Below, in pieces: positions 12,451 to 24,441 of a DNA stretch of 64,000 bases. Made by a program: the position numbers and the translations under genes. The stretch comes from Glycine soja. Taxonomy: Eukaryota; Streptophyta; Magnoliopsida; Fabales; Fabaceae. The notes beneath the pieces are model-generated. The model was not told the origin of the DNA. It did no database searches and saw only the letters and a program-made list of their open reading frames with translations. Location: NCBI RefSeq assembly GCF_004193775.1, contig NC_041005.1:7752501-7816500 (forward strand). Reading direction: 5' to 3'. The stretch's first letter is position 1. Every line of letters starts with the position of its first letter.

Positions 12451-12750
12451 TCAAAGAAATACAAAAGAAAGAATAAAGGAGACAAGGACAAAAATTGAGG
12501 AGAATATTTTTCAGTGTGTATATTTGATATGAAGACCAGAATATATACAGAAATATCCATTTGAGGATAAGAACAACAAATGTACTATATTCCTAAATTA
12601 TAATTTTCCTAAAAGGAAAAATATCCTATTTACAGCTCACATAAGTTATAGAATGATCTGTACAAACAAAATGCTGAGAGATATTTACATATGGGCCAAA
12701 TATTCATGGGCTTCATCATCAATAGAATTGGACTGTTTTTGTTTTTCTAT
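12451..12750 (-). repeat. Copia 3' LTR
   Basis: This 300-bp direct repeat of 17240-17539 shows scattered substitutions and is about 93-95% identical by eye. It lies 600 bp upstream of the PEPCK start and points toward it. The LTR lacks canonical TG..CA ends: on the element's strand it begins ATAGAAAAAC and ends CTTTGA. Confidence 0.85.
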
Positions 12751-15700
12751 TAGCCCCTCACAAATTGGAGGTGTGTAGATGTCTACCAACTCAAGTTTGG
12801 ATAAGTTTGAGTGGAATAAATGTGGTGGCAAAGCTTTGGTGAATATATCTGCAAGCTGATGGGATGAAGGGATAGGTAAAAGACGCATTAAACTTGCTTG
12901 AGTTTTTTCACGAACTAGATGACAATCAATCTCCAAATGCTTCGTCCGCTCGTGAAATACAGGGTTGGCTGCAATATGAAGAGCACTTTGATTATTGCAG
13001 TATAATACAGCAGGCTTGGAACATATGACATTCAAATCAGTGAGAAACCATTGTAATTCGCAAGTACTTGTGGCTAGAGCGCGATATTCTGCTTCTGAAG
13101 AAGAACGGGATATTGTGCTTTGTTTCTTTGCTTTCCATGATATCAATGAATTGCCAAGGAAGAAACAATAGCCAGTGACAGATCGGCGTGTTTCAACACA
13201 AGTGGCCCAGTCTACATCACTGAATCCAAGGAGATGAATGGAGGAATTTCTTTGAAAAAACAGACCCTTTGTTGGACACCCTTTTAAATATCGAAGAACA
13301 CGTCTTGTAGCACCCAGATGAGCTTTAGTAGGATGAGTCATAAACTGACTCAATTGTTGGGTTGCAAAGACGATGTCGAGACGAGTAGTTGTGAGGTAAA
13401 TTAGACGACCAATAAGACGCCTGTAGGACAAAGGATCAACCAGTAACTCACTGGAATCATCTTGACGAAGACGCAAAGAACTGTCCATAGGCATTGATGA
13501 AGGTTTGCAGCCCAACAATCCGGAGTCAGCAAGCAAGTCTAGACAATATTTACGCTGATGAACAGAGATACCTTCATCAGAATGGCTTACTTCCAATCCC
13601 AGGAAATACCTTAACAACCCAAGGTCTATGATTCGAAAGTTCGAATGAAGGGTTTGCTTGATATTGGTAATTTCCTTGACAGAATTCCCAGTTAAGACAA
13701 TATCATCAACATAAATGATCAAGGCAGTAAATTTCCCATCAATATTCTTAATGAAAAGACTATGATCAACATGTGCCTGCTTATAGCCAAAGGAAATAAG
13801 TAAATCAGAAAGCTTTTCATACCATTTTCGACTCGCTTGCTTCAGCCCATATAGAGATTTCTTGAGTTTGCAACATTGAGATGAACTGTAACCACTCAGA
13901 CCTGGGGGAATAGACATATAAACTTCTTCTGATAAATCACCATGGATAAAGGCATTACCTACATCCAGTTGTTGGAGTTCCCATCGATTAATTGAAGCAA
14001 GGGCGAGAATGACACGAATTGTTGCCATTTTCACAACTGGAGAGAATGTCTCAAAGAAGTCTATACCTTCAATTTGTGAGAATCCCTTTGCCACCAATCG
14101 AGCCTTGTAGCGCTCTATAGATCCATCAGGTTTCCTCTTGACTTTATAAACCCATTTACATCCTATGGTTTTGACATTCTGATGTGTATTGACAATATCC
14201 CAGGTCTTATTGAGGATCATAGCTTCAATTTTAGCGTTCATCGAATTCTGCCAACATTGCTGACTTGTTGCCTCTTGATAGCTGTAGGGTTCAGACTCAG
14301 AAGATAGATTCATAATAAAATGACAGTCAGACTCAGGGATGTGTGTGTAAGACAAGAAATGTTGTAAAGGATACAAGCACCATCCTGAAGATTGGTTTGG
14401 CTTTGTTGAAGCATTGCAAATGTAATCAGCAAGTCTCACATTGGGTTTGGTTAGGCGTGTGGATCGCCTAGGAACAACAGGGATTGGTGAAGATTGAGTT
14501 GGAGAAAAAGCTTGTTAAGAAGGAGAAGTTGTAGGTGTGGAAAGGGGGGGGGGGGGGAGGGTTCAAAAAAGAAGAAGGAAACTCTATTTGGAATGATTCT
14601 AGAGGTGAATTAGGAATAAGGTTGTTTTGGGTGGTGTGAGCACTATCATTGTACTATTGTGTTGGGCTATCTGCACCTAAAATAGGATTATTAGTGATCA
14701 TGGGTAGCAATTCTTGTGGGTCTTTGTCAAGAAACATATCATTGGGAATAAAAGGAAATAAGGATTCATAAAAAATGACGTTCCTTGAGATAAATATATT
14801 TTTTGTTCGAAAATCAAGTATTACGTACCCTTTTGTCCCCGTTTGATATCCCAAAAAAACACCTTTTGTAGATCTAGGATCAAATTCTTGTCTAGGTGCA
14901 TTTGTGGAAGCATAACACAAGGAACCAAATACATTGAGCATTGAAAAATCAGGTTTGTTTTTGTGCAAAAGCTCATAAGGTGTTTGATTCTTCAAGACAG
15001 TTGATGGCACGCGATTAATAAGATAGACAGAATGCTTTACAGCATAAGACCAATATTGTTTGGGTAGTTAAGATTGAAACATAAGTGCACGTGCAACATT
15101 TAAAATATGTTGATGTTTTCTTTCAACACGTCCTTTTTGTTGAGGAGTATAGACATAACTAGTGTGGTGTATAATGCCTTTTGATGAAAAAAGATCTTTT
15201 AGAAAAAATTCTGGACCATTATCTGAGCGAATACATTTAATTTTAGAATCAAATTGATTTTCTATTAAAGCAATGAAGTTTTGGACATGCATTTTGACAT
15301 CTATTTTTGTTTTTAACAAGACAATCCAAGTGTACCTACTATAGTCATCTACTATGGTGAGGAAATACTTGTGGCCATGAATAGAAACTTGAGAAAAGGG
15401 CCCCTAAATATCCATGTGAATCAAATCAAATGCTTTAGAAGCTCTATTACTACTTGGAGAATAAGGTAATTTTTTTTGTTTAGCAAGGTGACAAATATCA
15501 CATTTTTCATTAACATGATTTGGAATAAAAGGAAATTGATCATGCAACATACTAAGTCTGTTCCTCGATAGATGTCATAGTCTATAATGCCAAAGATTAG
15601 AGGATGAAACATTGTGGATTGTACTGTTAGTGGTGAAGTGAGGGAAATAGGTAGGATTTTTGGCTTCTTTCTTGACTTCTAAATGGTAGAGACCTTGCCT

Positions 15701-16387
15701 TAACTTAGCCAAACCAATCATCTGAAATGTGCTCTTGTCCTGTATGGTGCAAAAGTCATCAGAGAAAATGAGAATATGTCTAAGAGGAAAAATTAATTTA
15801 GAAATAGATAAAAGATTAAAATGAAATTCAGGGACAAAGAGGACATTATGAATTATGAAATTACTAGAGAATTCAACCGTTCCAGATAAATGAGCAGTGA
15901 TAGTGGTTCTATTGGGGAGATTAATTTTAATAGGCTTTATTTTAGAATAACTGGAAAAATAATGTAGAGAGCATGCAATGTGATCAGTGGCTCTTGAATC
16001 TATGATCCAGGGCACTGTGTGTGAATGAACAATGGAAAAAGTGTTAAGTGTGTAATGTGTGGTGTGAAAATCATCAAAAAGGCTACCACTGGATCCAGAA
16101 CCACTTTTGGGATTGTTTGAAGTGACTTGGGAGAAATTGACTCTACTGGGCTGATCAAAAGAATTGGGCCGCACACCATCAGAAGCAGCTTTGGGCGATT
16201 GTTGGAGAAGAGACATGAGGCACTGATATTGGGCCTGGGTCAGAGATAGATTAGGGCTGAGAGATGTATCATGCTGAGAATGTTGGTGAACTACGGGTGT
16301 CCAGGGTAGCGAGGGTGACCCGGTGGATATCCATGTTTCCCCCAACACTCGTTGATGGTATGTCCAGACCGATGACAATAGGCACAC
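12685..16387 (-). pseudogene. Copia pol remnant (protease, integrase, RT, RNase H)
   Basis: The piece 14439-12685 is a continuous 584-codon frame. It holds the RT palm motif YVDDIVLTG, the block WVYKVKRKPDGSIERYKARL, and RNase H ending with RSSSEAEYRALA. Upstream pieces are the integrase core with SDNGPEF (15319-15068), its C-terminal region with KGVFLGYQTGTKGY (15010-14654), and a protease/gag-pre-integrase piece (16387-15575). Breaks include a stop at 15068-15070, a stop at 14654-14656, frame changes near 15575 and 15320, and a 14-base G homopolymer at 14544-14557 in a spacer. RT to RNase H is intact, but the polyprotein cannot be read through. Confidence 0.88.
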
Positions 16388-17194
16388 CTTTTGTTGGAAG
16401 AAGTTTTGTTAGGTTGCGAACGAGAGCCACCACGAGATTTCACGGAAGAAGGACCACCAGCTGCGTTGACAAACGAGTTGGGATCATCTGCGGTGGTGGG
16501 GGGAATCTGAAGTTGTCGTTCGTGCTGAATCACCATGGAGAAAATACGGTTGACCGCTGGAAGAGGGTCCATGAGCAGGATCTGAGAACGAACAACAGAG
16601 AAACGCTCATCAAGCCTTTTCAAGAAGCGAATAATGAAGTCTTGTTGATGATAAATTTTTGCATCGCAAGAGCATGCAGCAAGAGGACGATAGTTGTCTA
16701 GCTCTTCCCAGAGGGCTTTTAAAGCAGTGTAGAACTCAGAGACAGAGCGATTGGCCTGAGAGAGTCCGTAGATCTCTTCCTGGAGCTCTGCAATGCGAAG
16801 AAGGTCACCTTGGGAGAAACGTTCGTGAAGATCGGTCCAGATGTCAACAGCAGATTCAAGGAAGATGACACTCTGAGCTATAGATGGAGAGATGGAATTC
16901 AATAGCCATGACATAATAAGAGTGTTACACCTCTCCCAGGCAGAGTAATCAGGGTTTGTTATATCAGGAACAGAGATGGTGCCAAGGAGAAATGCCATTT
17001 TGTTTTTGGAGATGAGAGCCATTCGAATGACTCTTAGACCAGGAGTGATAATTGGTTCCATCTAGAGCAGGAGTGACTGAGACAGAGGTTGGTCCTTCGC
17101 TAGGATGAATAAAAAAAGGACTTGACGGGTTAAGAGAAGGATCATCCGAGTGAGAGGTGACCTTCTTTGAACTGCTAGAAGATTCGTCAAACAT
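16291..17194 (-). pseudogene. Copia gag remnant
   Basis: The frame opens with MFDESSSSSKK at 17194 and reaches LDGTNYHSW, a typical copia gag start. It then needs a frame change near 17035 to continue into MALISKNKMAFLLGTI. The rest shows the UBN2-type gag body (WERCNTLIMSWLLNSI) and ends in a CCHC zinc knuckle, CAYCHRSGHTINEC. One frameshift breaks the gene. Confidence 0.85.
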
Positions 17195-17227
17195 AGTTTT
17201 AAGGGAAATGCAGAGCTCTACAAGGGA

Positions 17228-17239
17228 GCTCTGATACCA
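17228..17239 (-). other. Copia primer-binding site
   Basis: TGGTATCAGAGC on the minus strand abuts the 5' LTR end. It matches the 3' end complement of plant initiator methionine tRNA, the usual copia primer. It fixes the inner boundary of the 5' LTR at 17240. Confidence 0.9.
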
Positions 17240-17539
17240 TCAAAGGAATATAAAAGAAAGAATAAATGAGACAAGGACAAAAATTGAGGAGAATATTTCT
17301 CTATGTGTATATTTGATATGAAGGCCATAATATATACAGAAATATCCATTTGAGGATAAGAACAACAAATGTACTATATTTCTAAATTATAATTTTCCTA
17401 AAAGGAAAAATATCTTATTTACAGCTCACAGAAATTCTAGAATGATCTGTATAAATAAAATGCTAAGAGATATTTACATATGGGTCAAATATTCATGGGC
17501 TTCATCATCAATAGAATTGGACTGCTTTTGTTTTTCTAT
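17240..17539 (-). repeat. Copia 5' LTR
   Basis: This is the partner of 12451-12750 and the same length. The divergence between the two copies indicates an old insertion. Confidence 0.85.
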
Positions 17540-17625
17540 GATATTCTTTATATTATATGTCAAAAATATTTTTTCATCAAAATAAAATAAATATATTTTA
17601 TTTGAAATACATCATTACCACTCAT

Positions 17626-17665
<40 letters not shown>

Positions 17666-18859
17666 TATAACAATAAATTCATAAAAGCTACATACATAAT
17701 TTTTTCATATAATTTTGAACCTCCAATTAGTATTAATGCATTGTAAGTGCACGATCTCTTCGATTTAATTTTCCTTTGACTATTCTCAAAGTGATATTTT
17801 ATTCTCAAAATTATTCATGACTTTTTAAGTGAATTTTATGGATTTCATTTAATGATGTCGGATTCATCATTAACAATTGCATGTGTTTTTATAATTCTAT
17901 TTCATGATTGATATTAAAACCAGCCTAATTTAATTTGATATTAACAAGAAATTGGACTATATTATCTCTAGAAGGTTTCTTGCCTCTTAGAAATAGAATA
18001 CTTTCCCTTCTACACCGTGCTTTGTAAGGCTACGGAGATTTGAAGTGTCATCCTTTGGAACAACTAAGTATGTTTTTCCTTTTCCCATAGGGGAATGGCT
18101 GTGAGCTAACAAGGCTACGGAGTATATTTTCATTTTCTGCACGTAACGAGGGTCAATTGTTAATAATGACCAACCAGCACTTGATTGGGTTTTTAGTAAA
18201 CATATAGAATGCTAGATTCATTATTAAAAAAAGAGAGACATGTTGGCAAATTAAGAGGTGGTGACCAACATCAATGAATTTTATATCAGTAGTCACTTAG
18301 TCCACGTTATGATTCAAATTCACTGCCATCAACACATCCCACTTTGAACAATGGCAAAAGAGAACAATAACTAAGAACATGTTTGTAGTAGATGAAGAAT
18401 GCGAACAGAAAATTTCATTTAAAAAAACAAACAAAAGCATCCAAAATTATATACTTTTGAATGATAGATATAGAGAACTCCAGCTTTGTCAATCTTAGCA
18501 CGAAGCTTGGATCCCAAATCTGTAGCTAAGGTAGATACAGAGTGACAAAGAAAAATGTGAAGAAAAAAAAACATCAATTTTTCACCGCATGAAGAGGTAT
18601 TAATAAAGAGGGGTTTGGTTTTTTAAGTGACCATCATGGTTTGAAAGCCTCACTCTTTTTTGAGTTTTGACATATTCCCTTGTTTTCTTTCAATCAATCT
18701 TATAAATCTCAACATGGCATGGTGAAATTCCTTTTTTCACTACTGATGTCCCTTGCTTTATAATCATAAGGTCCAATTATTAAGAGTGAAAAGGTTATGC
18801 ATAAATACAAAAACAATAAAAACATAAACAAAAATTTAAATCGACCATAAATAAAATAA
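17540..18859. other. Intergenic, AT-rich, with (TAA)n microsatellite
   Basis: No gene was recognised. A (TAA)n tract of about 13 units lies at 17627-17666. The remainder is AT-rich sequence with short unrelated open frames. Confidence 0.5.
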
Positions 18860-19974
18860 TTAATACTTATGCATACTTCAATTGTATATTGAAATCTGTA
18901 TGCACAACCGTTCAGTCCAAGTAAATCACTTAGCACAAGAAGTCACATTGGAAGACGAGCAAGTGCATTAAATGCATATCCTATGACTTAACACGTGTCA
19001 CTTGATCCAGTTAGACATGCGCTCAGAACGAGGGTCACTTTAAGCGCATAAGGAAGTTCTGATTGACCAATCAGTTGATGACACATATAAAAAGAAAGGA
19101 AACATTTCTTTCCTTAACAACGAAGAAACCATAGAAGCAGAGAAGAAGAAAGCAAAAGGAAGCAAAGAAGCCAGTTGAAGGAAATTTGTTTCTAGAGCTC
19201 TGGTCGATCCGTTTCACTTCATTGCTCCTCCATTTTCCCTCATTCCATCTCACTTTTATATTTGTAAGTTTTTTATGACAATGAGAGGCTAAAAGTACCC
19301 GTTGTTGGGAGGTCTGTAAACCATACTCTCTTTGATGTAATGATTCTAAACTATCTATTAATATGATGTTGATGTTATTATTTTTCTCTATGCTCATTCA
19401 CATGTCTTTGGTCTGATCATCTATTTTCATGAACTATTTTAGGATTTAGGCATTGGGATTTATATGCTAAGAATTTGAAAAGAACATCTAGGCAATCCAT
19501 GTCTATGGATAAAGTGGTATTGTCTAGCCTATTTATGTATATATATGCTCTTAATGCAAATTATTTAATATAATTCTTATGGGATTATAAGCGATATTAG
19601 GTGATTTAAGTTCTCTCACTTAAGAGATCATGGTTAAAGTATGTTAGAAGATGCGAACAATAATCATTTTTATGTTAAATGGAGAAATATCTATTACTAT
19701 TACATCAAGAATAGTATCCCAACACGTTCCTTAAACTCATCACAACATCAATTTGTTTGTTTTCTTAACCTTTCATGTTCCTTGTTTTGTTGTTAATTCA
19801 CTTTAGTTTATATTTGTAGTTAATTAATGAATAAGATTTGATTTGAGTCACAAATTACTTAAACATTAGATATATAAATAACTTTAAGTACAATTAAAGT
19901 CCTTTTGAGATCGATACTCGATCTTATCATTTTAATACTATTTACAACTTGATACGTTTGTCAATAAATTAACA
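18860..19974 (+). repeat. LTR-family copy 1 (degenerate)
   Basis: This is homologous along its length to the solo LTR at 28069-29428. Shared blocks include AAGAAAGGAAACATTT, GACAATGAGAGGCTAAA, CTATTAATATGATGTTGAT and the terminal TTTGTCAA..AACA. The copy lacks a ~200-bp segment near its start and shows no clear target duplication. Length and end style suggest a Ty3/gypsy LTR. No internal region is present. Confidence 0.7.
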
Positions 19975-21892
19975 ATGACATAAAAGATAAATACCAAAAA
20001 ATAATAACAAGATATATTTACAACCTGCACACATATTATCTCCTTTAATTATAATAATAAATATCGATAGTCTAGTTTAGATATATTCAAGCACAACTCT
20101 TGTTTTTTTTTTTTTTTTTTTTTATCAATGTACGAATTTGATAACACATTGACTTGCCTCCTCCCTTGGCATAAGACAAAAACAATATTATTGTGCGGCC
20201 AAAAACAAAAAATAGCCCAAAATCAATGGAAAATTCCTACATAGAATTCAATTTTTGAAACAAACGGTCACTTTTCTTTTGTCAATGCAAAGAACATGAG
20301 TTCAATTGAAATTGTTACTTTACACTCATCAACAAAGCACGGATTAAATTATCAAAAATGAAGGAAAATATTAGAATTTCATTTTCCTATGCTTTAGAAA
20401 GGAGGATGTGAATGCTCCTGAATAACGTCCAATTGACGCATGCCCCTAAGATCAAGGTACCCAATTTTCCATCTCAGAAGCTTCACAACAATTTTTTATT
20501 TTTTATTTTGCTCCACAATTCCATCCTCTTTTTGTTTGCAGTCGCTTCGAATACTTCAGTGGCCTCGGCGACTTCTTTGGCCTTTCAATCCCAACTTGCC
20601 AAATCAAAGATCACTCAACGGATTCGTCACCAGAAGAATTTAGGATTAAATTGTTTTAATATGCATATAAAGCGTGCACTTTTAGTAGAAGGTTTTCTCC
20701 AATTACTCAGTGCAAAGCCGTTCATCGTTCACGTGTTTTTCTTGCTCTCAGATGTGTGAGAAACTGAAATTAGACAGTAAATAAATTAGGTTTGACAGGG
20801 AAAAATGCAAGGTAGAAAGCGAAGAGCAATATTGAAGAAAACTATAGCTAGAATGATTTTTTTTTTTTTATATTAATTCATGAGAATAACATAGAAGGAA
20901 GAATTTCCTCTTATATCCATGGCAAAGACATACGAATGCCAACATTTCAAGTGGGTGAAACACCATACAACAAAATCAGGCTATGCCCAATGAACCACGA
21001 CGTTCCCAACTCATCACCTATATTCATAATCACAGTACTTAAAACTATGAATTGCTATACCAAATTCTAGGTCGTGCATGGTTGGCATACGGAGAAGAAC
21101 AATGAGAGCTTGAGAAGTAGGCTGAAAGCTGAACATAAATGGAAAGAAGGTAATTTCAAGCAAAAGACTTGCCGATCTCAACACAAGATCATAATCATAA
21201 TTCCATTAATTTGATACAAAAATGAGAAGCACAGAGCATTAGTCAGGTCCTCATAAAGACATGTGTTGAGGCATATCTCATCAGCTTGTGTAAAGCAGAC
21301 ATAAATGCTTAATTCTTAAGGCTGAAGGACAAAAGAGCCATGGCAGTATATACAGATGTTAGCAGCCGTTGGACTGATATCAAGGGGTAATGAAACTCTG
21401 CTACTCCATGGTTGCCCATTTTTTCATTTATTTTATTTGTTATACGTTCTTCATCCTAAAAATGGAAACTTATTGTTGGTCTTGTCAATTGAAGATGATC
21501 ACTCCAAGCAATATGTTGTTAATTACTTCTTACCAAACGTTTTAGGTGGCTTCAAATCAAAATTAAAGTCTTGGATTCCATACATATTGTCTTGAATTCA
21601 AGTTTTATAAATATAAAATATAATTTGAGAAAATTTTTATTAAAATATTAATCATTAACAAAGTTAATAAATACTTTATAGTTCACATCAATAATATGAT
21701 AGCTAAAAAAAATTGAAGTAATATATGTTTTCAATAACTTTGTTAAATTCAAAAAGAAAATATATTATGAGACAAATATTGTAAACCAAGATTTTTTTAT
21801 AACTTTTTTTATTAAAATAATTTTTACTAATCTAGCAATTGATTCATGTGTTATTATGATAATGATTGTATGCATAAAATTTTATACAATTT
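19975..21892. other. Intergenic, no recognised gene
   Basis: AT-rich sequence with a ~20-base T run near 20104-20123. A 115-codon frame (20412-20759) starts MLLNNVQLTHAPK and has one hydrophobic stretch, but no family resemblance. I do not call it a gene. Confidence 0.45.
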
Positions 21893-22245
21893 AGACTTTA
21901 ACTCGATCTCAATTAAAGTCATTTAACTTAATTGTAGTCAAATTATCTTTTAACTTGGACTCAATTAGAGGATCTTTACCTTGATCTTAATCAAAACATC
22001 TTTAGCTTAGACTTGATCACGGTATCTTTAGCTTAACCTCCTCCATGACTTCTATAATTTACCATTAGTCAAGACATCTTTAACTTGTTCATGATTAGGG
22101 CATTTATGGTTTGGTCTTGACCAAACATTTTTAGCATAGTCTTGCTTAGGATATCTTTAACCATGACATATCCACCTTGACCCCAATCAAAGTATCTTTC
22201 ACATGATCTGAGCTAGAACATCTTCTACTTGGCCTTGGGTAAAAA
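21893..22245. repeat. Degenerate ~26-28-bp minisatellite
   Basis: About a dozen diverged units share a core like TTAACTTGATCTTAATCAAA followed by CATCTT. The phrase ATCTTTAGCTT or ATCTTTAACTT recurs at roughly 26-30-bp spacing. It is too diverged to be recent. Such arrays occur in subterminal regions of some CACTA elements, but no CACTA terminus was seen. Confidence 0.6.
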
Positions 22246-22458
22246 AATTTAAATTCAAGACTTATGGAATGAAGCTAAACCATAGGCCCTATGTGTTTTT
22301 TTGGTCTTAGTTGACTTTTTTCTTAGGGTATCATTTTTTACATTTTAACCAATCAAATTATTTTTTTAGTATTTTACATGAATTTATTAGATTTCTACTG
22401 ATACAAAAATATTTTTTTTCCAATTATTTTCTCATTAGTTAAGAAGACAATAAAAAGA

Positions 22459-24175
22459 GGGAAATTGCTAGGGGCACCCAACAATTTTTTATAATTCCCA
22501 AAATACCCCTTAATGTTTCAGAATCTTCTTCCGCAGTTAATGTTACAACTGTCGTGTCATCTCACGAAAGAACTTCCTCCGCAGGAAGCCATGGAAGAAG
22601 GTTCTTTCGTAGTTATAAATTACAACAGCGGAAGAACTTTCTTCCCTGAATTCTTGCGGAAGAACTTCTTCCGTGCCATCTCGCGAAAGAACTTCTTCCG
22701 CAGGAATCCACAGAAGAAGGTTCTCCCGCAGTTGAAAATAACAACAGCGGAAGAACATTCTTTCGTGAGTTAATTTATTTTTTTGGTTTTTAAATTTTTG
22801 GATTATTTTGTATTTGCCTATGTTATTTTGTATTTTGTATTTTACTATTACAAAATTTAATGCATATTTAATTCAAGTTATTATTACAAAATAAAAAATA
22901 TTTATTTAATATATATTAAATTTTGTAATAGTAAAAAAATTTGTGATAGTAAATATTTTTTATTTTTAAAAAAAATATACAGATTAAATATTTTTTATTT
23001 AATTTGGGTTATTATTACAAAATTTAATGTATACTTAATTTGGATTACTATTACAAAATTTAATGCATTAAATATTTTTACAATAGTAACCCGAATTAAT
23101 GCATTAAATATTTTTTATTTAATTCGGGTTACTATTATAAAATTTAATGCATTAAATATTTTTGTAATAGTAACCAGAATTAAATATGTATTAAATATTT
23201 TTTTATTTAATTTGGGTTACTATTACAAAATTTAGTGTATATTTAATTCGGTTATTATTACAAAATAAAAAATATTTATTTAATATATATTAAATTTTGT
23301 AATAGTAAAAAAAAATTTTGATATTAAATATTTTTTATTTTTAAAAAATATACAAATTAAAAAATATATAGGTTATTAGCACAACACTCTAACCAAAAGG
23401 GATAACGAGCCAATTAGGTTATAAAATAAATAATGTTACTATACATATCACTACAATTTCTAATGCATATTTAATGCGCATGTAAATTTAAATAATAAAT
23501 TTTGTGATAATTAATTTTGATATAAATCATACGAATTATTTAATCTGTATATTTTTTTAAAAATAAAAATATTTACTATCACAAATTTTTTACTATTACA
23601 AAATATAATATATATTAAATAAATATTTTTTATTTTATAATAGTAACCCGAATTAAATAAAAAATATTTAATGCATTAATTCAGGTTACTATTACAAAAA
23701 TATTTAATGCATTAAATTTTGTAATAGCAATCCAAATTAAATATACATTAAATTTTATAATAGTAACCCAAATTAGATAAAAAAATATTTAATTCGTATA
23801 TTTTTTTAAAAATAAAAAATATTTACTATCATAATTTTTTTTTACTATTACAAAATTTAGTATATATTAAATAAATATTTTTTATTTTGTAATAATAACT
23901 CGAATTAAATATGCATTAAATTTTGTAATAGTAAAATACAAAATAACATAAGCAAATACAAAATAATCCAAAAATTTAAAAATCAAGAAAACAAATTAAT
24001 TCACGGAAGAATCTTCTTCTTTGGCTTCATGCGAAAGAGTTCTTCCGTGAGATGACACGGAAGAAGGTTCTCTTCCGTGGGAAGATATTCACCTTTTTTA
24101 AACAAGAGTAATTTTGTCCATTTACATAATTGTTGGATACATCAACAATGTTGTTGGATGCACCTAGCAACTCCC
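22459..24175. mobile_element. Foldback (long inverted repeat) element upstream of HEMA
   Basis: The ends GGGAAATTGCTAGG and CCTAGCAACTCCC are inverted repeats. The inverted homology continues inward for most of the element: the segment around 22795-22970 (from GTATTTGCCTATGTTATTTT) matches the complement of 23830-23960. A small unpaired centre lies near 23360-23500. Subterminal zones (22520-22760 and 24000-24090) carry many copies of a CGGAAGAA / TTCTTCCG palindromic motif. Poly-A-rich flanks (TAAAAA on both sides) prevent certain definition of the target duplication. There is no coding capacity. MULE-type foldback is the best guess. Confidence 0.75.
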
Positions 24176-24441
24176 TAAAAAAGGAGAGAGAGAAGTGAGG
24201 AGGGGAAGGAGTGTGGATAAAGCATGTGCAGCACCCGCCAATAAGAACTCAGAAATCTCTCGTTGTACAGACATACCCTTTTTCGAAACAACGCCACACG
24301 CCCCAAACCGAGTCTGAGAGAGAGGAGGGTCAACATTGCACAACTCAATTTGACAATTTCCCCTTCCCTTTTGCACTGCCCCTCCTCTCTCTCGTTGAAA
24401 ATCTTCCATTATTATAGGGTTAGGGTTCTCCTGAATCCGCA
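24176..24441 (+). promoter_or_regulatory. HEMA proximal promoter and 5' leader
   Basis: Only 266 bp separate the foldback element from the HEMA start codon. The interval contains CCAAT (24238-24242) and pyrimidine-rich leader sequence ending TAGGGTTAGGGTTCTCC, where the AGGGTT (telobox-like) repeat is common in plant housekeeping leaders. The transcription start is not determinable here. Confidence 0.45.

Larger units (their letters stand above)
12451..17540 (-). mobile_element. Ty1/copia LTR retrotransposon, decayed
   Basis: Two ~300-bp direct LTRs (12451-12750 and 17240-17539) bracket gag and pol remnants read on the minus strand. Immediately inside the 5' LTR lies TGGTATCAGAGC (minus strand, 17239-17228), the standard primer-binding site matching initiator tRNA-Met. 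Flanking ATATT (12446-12450 and 17541-17545) may be the 5-bp target duplication. Domain order is gag, protease, integrase, RT, RNase H, which is copia order. Several frameshifts and stops make it non-autonomous. Confidence 0.92.

Noticed and set aside
20412..20759. 115-codon frame with a hydrophobic stretch as a possible gene
   Set aside because: No recognisable domain or splice context, and overlapping frames are equally open. Evidence is insufficient.
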